Assembly: GCA_023255765.1 (NCBI GenBank)
Contig: JAGDVT010000050.1
Coordinates: 1 to 28,790 of the forward strand
Source of the DNA: Candidatus Paceibacter sp.
GTDB lineage: Bacteria > Patescibacteriota > Minisyncoccia > UBA6257 > HR35
Direction: 5' to 3'
Length of the DNA stretch: 28,790 nucleotides
Part shown: positions 23,223-28,790 of the stretch, in pieces
How the letters are laid out: every line of letters begins with the position of its first letter
Numbering within the stretch: the first letter of the stretch is position 1
The notes under the pieces: model-generated
What the model saw: only the letters and a program-made list of their open reading frames with translations
Told to the model about the DNA's origin: nothing
Database searches by the model: none
Program-made: the position numbers and the translations under genes

Positions 23223-24465
23223 GGATTACTCTTAAGAGTTCTTCAATAGTGGTTAAACCTTTTAAAACCTTTGAAAAACCATCTTGAACCATAGTAGTCA
23301 TACCTTCTTTAATTGCTATTGATTTTATCACATCGCTATTTGCTCTTTTCATAATAGCATCTCTAATCTTATCGCTAATATTTAAAACTTCAAATATACC
23401 CAATCTTCCATAATATCCTGTACCATTGCAAATTTCACATCCGTTTCCTTTGTAAAATTTTGAATCTTTGATTTTCTTTATATTTTCAATAGTTAAATCA
23501 TATCCAATGCTTTCTAAAACAGATAGAATTTCTGTTTTTTTAAGTTTTATTTCCGTTTTACATTTTTCACATATTTTTCTAACTAATCTTTGCGCTATTA
23601 CTATATTTAAGGTAGATGCGATTAAAAAAGGTTCAGTACCCATTTCTAAAAGTCTTGGTAATGCAGTAGGAGCATCATTGGTATGCAGAGTAGAAAGAAG
23701 TAGATGCCCTGTTAATGCGGCATTTACGGCAATATCTGCAGTTTCTTGATCTCTTATTTCACCTACCATAATTATATTTGGGTCCTGCCTTAAAATAGCC
23801 CTTAAACCTTTTGAAAATACCAATCCTACCTGAGGATTAACTTGAATTTGTGTAATGCCTGGTATAGAATATTCAACGGGATCTTCTAATGTTACAATAG
23901 AAACACTCTCCTTATTTAAAGCCTTTAAAATAGCATAAAGAGTTGTAGTTTTACCTGAGCCAGTTGGCCCTGTTACCAATATCATTCCATATGGTTTTTG
24001 TATAGCTTTTTGAACTTTATCTAAATCTTGCTCCGAAAACCCCAAAGTCTCTAATGTAAAAGAATCTTCTTTTGAGGTGAGAAGTCTTAATACAGCATTT
24101 TCTCCATAATATGTTGGCATAACCGAAACCCTAATATCAAATTTTATATTTTCAATTGGATCAAAAAATTTAAACCTTCCATCTTGTGGAGTGTTATGTT
24201 CATCAGTTCTTAATCCAGATAATATTTTAATTCTGGTAATAATTTCATCTTGTATTTCTTTTTTAAAGGTAAATATTTTATTCAATATACCATCTATCCT
24301 AGCTCTAACTACAATTTCATTTTCTTGAGGGTCTATATGAATATCAGAAGCCCTTGCTTTATAAGAATATTTTATTAAATTATGTACAAGTTCAATAATG
24401 GAAATTTCCTCTAATGATTTATTAGCTTCAGTTTCTATTATTGATTTTAAACTTCTAATATCCAT
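23215..24465 (-). CDS. pilB: Type IV pilus assembly ATPase PilB/GspE, short form
   Basis: The hexameric ATPase that powers pilus extension. Conserved parts: the N2 domain start ASDIHIDPQENEIVVRARIDG, Walker A GPTGSGKTTT (K172), the Asp box around TLEDPVEY, Walker B IIMVGEIRDQETAD, the His box LLLSTLHTNDAP, and a four-cysteine zinc module (CEKC, then CEIC about 50 residues later). The start ATG at 24465 is only 12 nt after the GH57 stop. At 416 residues it lacks the roughly 150-residue N-terminal MshEN/N1 domain of a typical 560-residue PilB. That domain binds the platform complex or cyclic-di-GMP in some species. PilT-like retraction ATPases can be this short, but the zinc module and pilC neighbour favour PilB. 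Confidence 0.9.
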   Translation of the reverse strand: MDIRSLKSIIETEANKSLEEISIIELVHNLIKYSYKARASDIHIDPQENEIVVRARIDGILNKIFTFKKEIQDEIITRIKILSGLRTDEHNTPQDGRFKFFDPIENIKFDIRVSVMPTYYGENAVLRLLTSKEDSFTLETLGFSEQDLDKVQKAIQKPYGMILVTGPTGSGKTTTLYAILKALNKESVSIVTLEDPVEYSIPGITQIQVNPQVGLVFSKGLRAILRQDPNIIMVGEIRDQETADIAVNAALTGHLLLSTLHTNDAPTALPRLLEMGTEPFLIASTLNIVIAQRLVRKICEKCKTEIKLKKTEILSVLESIGYDLTIENIKKIKDSKFYKGNGCEICNGTGYYGRLGIFEVLNISDKIRDAIMKRANSDVIKSIAIKEGMTTMVQDGFSKVLKGLTTIEELLRVIHE

Positions 24466-24477
24466 TATTTTAAAATT

Positions 24478-25656
24478 TTAAGATATTTTTAGTCTTAAAT
24501 AAAAATCTTCCAAAATATTTCTGTAGCTGAGGTAAGCTATATAAGGGCTTTCATAGGGATTAAAATACTTATGAACATCGCCATCAGCAAACCATTTAGT
24601 GCACATATAATAAAAATGATCAGCAGTCTGCAATTTTCTCCATATTATTTTTATTTGAGGTGATTTATTTTTAATATATTTTTCTAAAGAATATATTCTC
24701 TCTAAAGCGTCCTTCTGCATTTCATTTCCTAACCAGGCAGTTAAATCTCTTTCAGTATCAGCCCAAGTTATTGGATACGAAGAAGAATATATACCTCTTA
24801 CTGGGTAAACTTTAATTGCTTCAGATAAGGTGAGAAAGTTTAAATCTTTTTGTTTAAGAATTTCGAAGGGCAAAGCAGATAAAAATTCAAATATACCAGT
24901 TTCAGGCCATTGATGTTCTCCAAATGTTTCAAAGTCCATAAACAAATTAATAACCTCTCCATTCCCATTAAACTGGGAAACCCAGTAAGCAAACTTATCA
25001 GCAGTTAATGGCCATTCGTCCCATTCCCTGGAAGAAAATCTAAAACTTATATCATCAGATAATTTATAATTTCTTAATAAAACTTTAATTTTACCTTTAG
25101 GCATTTGGTAAATAAAATTAGGAGAACGCCATCCTAAAATCCAATCCACGCCTTCTGTTATTATGGCTTCAAAGTCTAGTTCGTAAAGTATTTCTTCTAA
25201 ATCGTCAAAATATATAAGCTCTGTATTAGAAAATACTTTAGGTTCCTGGTTAAACAAACTCCTTATTAATTTTTTATGCATTAAAATTTGTTCAATAAAT
25301 TCTTCTTTTGAATATAAACAAGATAGAGAATGGTAATAAGTTTCACCTGTAAATTCTGCACAACCTGTACTAGCTACTTTTTTAAAAAGTTCAATTACTT
25401 CAGGAGCCCAAAGTTCTAATTGTTCTATTAAAGTACCTGTTATACCAAAAGTGACTTTAAATCTAAAATTTGTATTTTTAATCAATTCATATATAAGTTT
25501 CAATGTAGGAATATAACATTTATTTGCTATTCTTGTTAAATAAAATTTATTTTTTTCATCATCAAAATAATTTTCTTCACTGCCAATATCAAAAAAAGTA
25601 TAATTTTTAATTCTAAAAGGTTGGTGTACTTTAAAATAAAAACAAATTGATGGCAT
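24478..25656 (-). CDS. Glycoside hydrolase family 57 alpha-glucan enzyme
   Basis: A 392-residue GH57 enzyme acting on alpha-1,4-glucans (amylase or 4-alpha-glucanotransferase type). The family motifs are in order: FKVHQPFR (motif 1), FGITGTLIEQ (motif 2), SNTELIYF with the nucleophile E146 (motif 3), and FMDFETFGEHQ with the acid/base D241 (motif 4). The late ADTERDLTAWLGNEMQKDA (motif 5) is followed by a helical region. There is no signal peptide, so it is intracellular. The gene lies 3 nt after the glycosyltransferase stop, and together they suggest storage or turnover of a glycogen-like polymer in the cytoplasm. The exact substrate is not visible. Confidence 0.92.
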   Translation of the reverse strand: MPSICFYFKVHQPFRIKNYTFFDIGSEENYFDDEKNKFYLTRIANKCYIPTLKLIYELIKNTNFRFKVTFGITGTLIEQLELWAPEVIELFKKVASTGCAEFTGETYYHSLSCLYSKEEFIEQILMHKKLIRSLFNQEPKVFSNTELIYFDDLEEILYELDFEAIITEGVDWILGWRSPNFIYQMPKGKIKVLLRNYKLSDDISFRFSSREWDEWPLTADKFAYWVSQFNGNGEVINLFMDFETFGEHQWPETGIFEFLSALPFEILKQKDLNFLTLSEAIKVYPVRGIYSSSYPITWADTERDLTAWLGNEMQKDALERIYSLEKYIKNKSPQIKIIWRKLQTADHFYYMCTKWFADGDVHKYFNPYESPYIAYLSYRNILEDFYLRLKIS

Positions 25657-25659
25657 CTT

Positions 25660-26805
25660 TTATAATTTTGAGTAAATTTCTACTAATCTATTTGCTCTTT
25701 CTTCCCAATCAAATTTATATAATTCTTTACTAGAATTAAAAATAAGTTCGTTTTTTAATGGTAAATATTTTAATACTCCTATTATATAATTAGCCATCAT
25801 TTTAACATCCCAAAAATCTACTTTTAAACAATGGTTCAAATAATAGCCAACCCCTGTTGTTTTAGATATAATTACTGGTAAATTGAATTTAACAGCTTCT
25901 AAAGGAACTAAGCCAAAAGGATCAAAAACCGAAGGAGCTACTAATAAATCAGAATAATTATAAACACCCCACAACTCTTCATCTCTTAAAAATCCAGCAA
26001 AGATTATTTTATCTAACACATTATCATAATAGGCTATTTTAATAATTTCAGGTAACATATCACCACTGCCAACTATTACATATTTAATCTTAGGTATAAA
26101 TTCAGATACATATTTTAATGTTCTAACAAAATAATCTGGTCCTTTTTGTAAAACTAATCTTCCTACAAATAATACAATTTTGTAACCTTGTTTTTTAAGT
26201 TCTAAAATAAATTGAGGTATTTTATTATGAGGAATTTCAAAATCAATTCCATTAGGCAGAGAAATTATTTTGTTCTTTGGTATGTTATAAAATTCAGTAA
26301 CAATATTTTTCGTAAGTTCGCTTACAGTAATTATTAAATCAGCTTTTTCAAAACAATCTTTTTCTAGTTTAAATATAATAGGATTAGGATTATTACCTGT
26401 TCTTTCAATTTCAGTAGCATGAACGTGAATAATAAAAGGCTTGTTTAGTTTTTCTTTTAAATAAATACCTGCTACTCCCCCTAACCAATCGTGGGCATGT
26501 ATTATATCAATTTTTAAATTTAATTCTTTAATTTTCTGTAATAACCTAATTCCATAAGTTAGAACTTCTTCTAAAAATCCATTAACTAATATTCCCTTAT
26601 ATTTACGATAACCTTCAATTATTTTAATTTCATTATCTGCAAATAAAATTTTAAAAGGACAATTCTTGATTGGTAATTTTTTAGGAAGAGTAAATATTAA
26701 ATTAACTTTTTTAGACAAATGAGAAGCCAAATAATAGGAAGCAACTCCAAGCCCCCCACTGTTAAATGGAGGTAATTCCCATCCTATCATTAAAACATTT
26801 TTCAT
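25660..26805 (-). CDS. GT4/GT5-like glycosyltransferase (glycogen synthase-like)
   Basis: A 381-residue GT-B glycosyltransferase. The N-terminal GWELPPFNSGGLGVASYYLA loop resembles the sugar-nucleotide site of glycogen synthases and GT4 enzymes. DIIHAHDWLGG, FVGRLVLQKGPDYF and the C-terminal SVFDPFGLVPLEAV segment are also typical. In the conserved E-x7-E pair the first Glu is Asp (D295), with the second Glu at E303. Paired with GH57 downstream, an alpha-glucan synthase is the best guess, but an envelope-sugar transferase is possible. The start ATG (26805) sits in a perfect 25-bp tandem duplication that also copies a -10 hexamer and start codon, making a six-codon mini-ORF just upstream. Confidence 0.87.
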   Translation of the reverse strand: MKNVLMIGWELPPFNSGGLGVASYYLASHLSKKVNLIFTLPKKLPIKNCPFKILFADNEIKIIEGYRKYKGILVNGFLEEVLTYGIRLLQKIKELNLKIDIIHAHDWLGGVAGIYLKEKLNKPFIIHVHATEIERTGNNPNPIIFKLEKDCFEKADLIITVSELTKNIVTEFYNIPKNKIISLPNGIDFEIPHNKIPQFILELKKQGYKIVLFVGRLVLQKGPDYFVRTLKYVSEFIPKIKYVIVGSGDMLPEIIKIAYYDNVLDKIIFAGFLRDEELWGVYNYSDLLVAPSVFDPFGLVPLEAVKFNLPVIISKTTGVGYYLNHCLKVDFWDVKMMANYIIGVLKYLPLKNELIFNSSKELYKFDWEERANRLVEIYSKL

Positions 26806-26849
26806 TTAATTATTTTAAAACTAATTTCATTTAATTATTTTAAAACTAA
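26800..26849. repeat. Perfect 25-bp tandem duplication over the glycosyltransferase start
   Basis: Positions 26800-26824 and 26825-26849 are identical. On the minus strand each copy holds TAAAAT, 6 nt, then ATG-AAA: a whole leaderless start module. Only the upstream copy (TAAAAT at 26837-26842) has a reasonable -35, TTGAAT at 26860-26865 with 17-nt spacing. Confidence 0.95.
26810..26830 (-). CDS. Possible six-codon leader ORF ahead of the glycosyltransferase
   Basis: The duplicated ATG opens a mini-ORF (MKLVLK, then TAA) that ends 4 nt before the glycosyltransferase ATG and is out of frame with it. If transcription starts at the upstream copy, ribosomes would meet this ORF first and would need to restart. 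It may equally be a passive by-product of the duplication. Confidence 0.3.
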   Translation of the reverse strand: MKLVLK

Positions 26850-26878
26850 AATAATAATAATTCAATACAAGTTTTCCA

Positions 26879-28609
26879 CTACTTTCTTCTCTTAGGTAAA
26901 CTTTTTAAAAACTCATCTACATCTAAAGTATTAAGTATATCCTTTTCAGTTGCAAAGCCTCTTCTTGCTTGTGCTACCCCTAAATCTAGGAATTGATAAT
27001 GTAAAAATGAATGAGCATCAGAATCTATAACTAATTTTACGCCTTTTTCTACGCATTTTTTAATATGTTCATCTTTTAAATCTAATCTATCTGGATAAGC
27101 ATCAATTTCTAAAATAGTATTTGTTTTTTTAGCTTCTTCTATTACTTTATCTATATCTATTTCATATGGCGGTCTTTTATTTATAATTCTACCAGTAGGA
27201 TGAAAAATGCAGTCTACAAAAGGGTTTTTCATAGCTTTAATTAATCTCTCTGTTTGTGCAGATTTAGGCAAGTTAAAATGAGTATGAATAGCTGCTCCTA
27301 CAAAATCCAATTTTGCCAAAATTTCATTAGAAATATCTAAACTTCCATCTTTTTGGATATTGACTTCTGCGCCTTTTAATATTCTAATTTTTCCTTTATA
27401 TTTTTTGTTTAAATTATCTATATATTCCATTTGTTTTAAGAGTTTATCTTCATCTAAGCCACCAGTTACAGCTAAAGATTTTGTATGATCTGTGATACAT
27501 ATATATTTAAGACCTATTTTAATAGCCTCTTCCGCCATTTCTTCTATACTATTTCCTCCATCTGTCCAATTTGTTTGTACTTGTAAATCGCCCTTTAAAC
27601 TTCCATATTCTATTAATTTAGGTAATTTTTTCTGCAAAGCTAACTGAATTTCACCCTGATTTTCTCTTAATTCAGGTGGTATCCATTCTAAGCCTAATTT
27701 TTCATAAATTTCCTCTTCTGTTTTACCTGCTATTTTTTTACCTTTTTCGTCAAATAAGCCATATTCGTTTAATTTCCAACCCTTTTTAAGGGCTATCTCT
27801 CTCATTTGAATATTATGATCTTTTGAACCAGTAAAATATGCTAATGCTGCTCCAAAACTATCTTCTTCAACTACTCTTAAATCAACATCTAAGCCTATTT
27901 TTAATCTAACCATTGTTTTAGCGGGACCCTTAGCATAAATATGTTCTACTTCTGGAAAATTAACAAAATGCTCCATAATTTCTTCTGGATTTTCAGAAAT
28001 AGCTAAAATATCAATATCACCTACTGTTTCTTTTCTTCTTCTATAAGAGCCTGCTGGAACAACTTTTTTAGCACTAGGATGAGATTTTAAATAATCAACT
28101 AACTTCTCAACTACAGGTATAATAAACCCTAAAATAAATCTACCACCTCCTTTTTTGAAAAACTCTATACCTTTTAAAATTTTTTCTTCGCTTTGAGGGC
28201 CAAAACCAGGTAATCTTCTTATTTTATGCTCTCTACAAGCTTTTTCTAAATCCTCTAATGTTTTTATTCCTAAAGCTTTATATAATTTATAAACAGTTTT
28301 AGGCCCTACTCCTTCTATAGAAGTTAATGTTTCTATATCAACAGGGACTTCTTTTTTTAATTCTTCTAATTCTCTAATTTTTCCTGTTTTTAAATATTCT
28401 ATAATTTTCTCTGCAATTGATTCACCTACTCCAGGTAAATTTTTCAAACCTTCTTTTCCAACTTTTTTAGCAAATTCTTCTATATCTTCATCTAATGCTT
28501 CTATAGAATAAGCAGCTTTCTCGTAAGCCTGAGGCTTAAAAGGAATACCTTTCATTTCTAAATATGCAGCCATCATCCTCAATAATCTTGCAAGCTCTTG
28601 ATTTTTCAT
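26879..28609 (-). CDS. polX: DNA polymerase X with PHP domain (PolX)
   Basis: A 576-residue bacterial/archaeal PolX. The N-terminal 8-kDa-like domain has helix-hairpin-helix motifs (LPGVGESIAEKI; IEGVGPKTVYKL; LPGFGPQSEEKI). The polymerase domain carries VVPAGSYRRRKETVGDIDIL with D198 and D200, and the third metal Asp D243 in LDVDLRVV, so the catalytic triad is intact. The C-terminal PHP domain (from about 340) keeps ITDHTKS, KGAEVNI, AAIHTHF, IFHPTGR and DSDAHS. Its first motif, often DLHxH, reads DLQVQ (Q343, Q345), removing one or both metal-binding histidines. Family members fill short gaps in base excision repair, and the PHP domain is a 3'-5' exonuclease or AP endonuclease. It is 73 bp upstream of the glycosyltransferase. 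Confidence 0.93.
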   Translation of the reverse strand: MKNQELARLLRMMAAYLEMKGIPFKPQAYEKAAYSIEALDEDIEEFAKKVGKEGLKNLPGVGESIAEKIIEYLKTGKIRELEELKKEVPVDIETLTSIEGVGPKTVYKLYKALGIKTLEDLEKACREHKIRRLPGFGPQSEEKILKGIEFFKKGGGRFILGFIIPVVEKLVDYLKSHPSAKKVVPAGSYRRRKETVGDIDILAISENPEEIMEHFVNFPEVEHIYAKGPAKTMVRLKIGLDVDLRVVEEDSFGAALAYFTGSKDHNIQMREIALKKGWKLNEYGLFDEKGKKIAGKTEEEIYEKLGLEWIPPELRENQGEIQLALQKKLPKLIEYGSLKGDLQVQTNWTDGGNSIEEMAEEAIKIGLKYICITDHTKSLAVTGGLDEDKLLKQMEYIDNLNKKYKGKIRILKGAEVNIQKDGSLDISNEILAKLDFVGAAIHTHFNLPKSAQTERLIKAMKNPFVDCIFHPTGRIINKRPPYEIDIDKVIEEAKKTNTILEIDAYPDRLDLKDEHIKKCVEKGVKLVIDSDAHSFLHYQFLDLGVAQARRGFATEKDILNTLDVDEFLKSLPKRRK

Positions 28610-28663
28610 TTTTTTCTTAATAATTTTTTAATTAATAATCACTATTTCCTTCTTATTTTAATT

Positions 28664-28669
28664 ATTATA
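28664..28669 (-). promoter_or_regulatory. -10 element of polX
   Basis: TATAAT on the minus strand predicts a polX leader of roughly 48 nt. There is no good -35 and no Shine-Dalgarno close to the ATG at 28609. The surrounding 28610-28737 region holds divergent promoter elements and no other gene. Confidence 0.4.
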
Positions 28670-28724
28670 AATCCTTATGTATACAAGTTTCTGATAATTT
28701 GTAGAATTTTTAAATTTGATATTG

Positions 28725-28730
28725 TATAAA
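28725..28730 (+). promoter_or_regulatory. -10 element next to the right-edge ORF
   Basis: TATAAA ends 7 nt before the ATG at 28738, the same near-leaderless geometry as tmk and alaS. It supports a real gene starting at the right edge. Confidence 0.4.
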
Positions 28731-28737
28731 ATTCCTC

Positions 28738-28790
28738 ATGCTTTATAATAACTCTAAAATTTATAATTTAATTAAAAATCTTCTTGAAAA
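28738..28790 (+). CDS. Start of a plus-strand ORF cut by the right edge
   Basis: The ATG at 28738 opens 17 full codons without a stop to the window end (MLYNNSKIYNLIKNLLE). The piece is too short to recognise. Support comes from the TATAAA 7 nt upstream and from its divergent position relative to polX, in a genome with almost no unused DNA. Confidence 0.45.
   Translation, partial: MLYNNSKIYNLIKNLLE

Noticed and set aside
24478..26805. Recently transferred glycogen operon
   Set aside because: AT content and codon style look like the neighbouring genes and there are no flanking mobile elements or repeats other than the 25-bp duplication.
26800..26849. CRISPR-like or mobile-element direct repeat
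   Set aside because: Only two directly abutting copies with no spacer and no cas or transposase genes; a simple tandem duplication explains it.

Overview
The window is very AT-rich, gene-dense bacterial DNA with almost no intergenic space. It most resembles a member of the Candidate Phyla Radiation (Patescibacteria, probably the Parcubacteria/Paceibacteria side). This is inferred from gene content: an alanyl-tRNA synthetase without editing domain, a baseplate-J-like membrane protein, a membrane-anchored VirD4/HerA-like ATPase, a GH57 amylase next to a glycosyltransferase, and a compact type IV pilus cluster with a PilX-like protein. TGA is used as a stop (secF), so there is no sign of the TGA-to-glycine code. 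I see no tRNA, rRNA, CRISPR array, IS element or prophage, and no gene-free stretch longer than 300 bases.

Left part (1-9366): a cut-off secreted-protein gene on the minus strand at the edge; then mnmA, alaS, a membrane protein with a baseplate-J-like domain, khpA and trmD on the plus strand; cysS convergent with trmD; and a small helical protein with the VirD4-like ATPase, divergent from cysS. Translation and tRNA/rRNA modification dominate.

Middle (9363-16209): rlmD (minus) divergent from nusG-rplK. The only clear hairpin terminator separates rplK from a convergent M28 peptidase, which is divergent from a tight tmk-gatB-secF-rpe run. Classical operons are broken up: nusG-rplK without secE or rplA, khpA-trmD without rpsP or rimM, gatB without gatA/gatC, secF without secD.

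Right part (16216-28790, almost all minus): in transcription order polX, a GT4 glycosyltransferase, a GH57 alpha-glucan enzyme, pilB, pilC, a minor pilin fused to adhesin-like beta domains, a secreted Fn3-like protein with a C-terminal membrane anchor, a PulJ-like minor pilin, a PilX-like protein, and a separately promoted major-type pilin. The genes from pilB to the PilX-like gene overlap one another, suggesting translational coupling and one surface appendage. Prepilin peptidase, PilT and PilM/N/O are not here. A new ORF starts at the right edge.

Several gene starts have a TATAAT-like hexamer 6-10 nt upstream and no Shine-Dalgarno, suggesting leaderless or nearly leaderless mRNAs. The M28 peptidase alone has a textbook Shine-Dalgarno. 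Other points of interest are a perfect 25-bp tandem duplication that copies the -10 plus start codon of the glycosyltransferase, and substitutions at expected catalytic or metal-binding positions in CysRS, PolX, thymidylate kinase, the glycosyltransferase and the RlmD-like enzyme.
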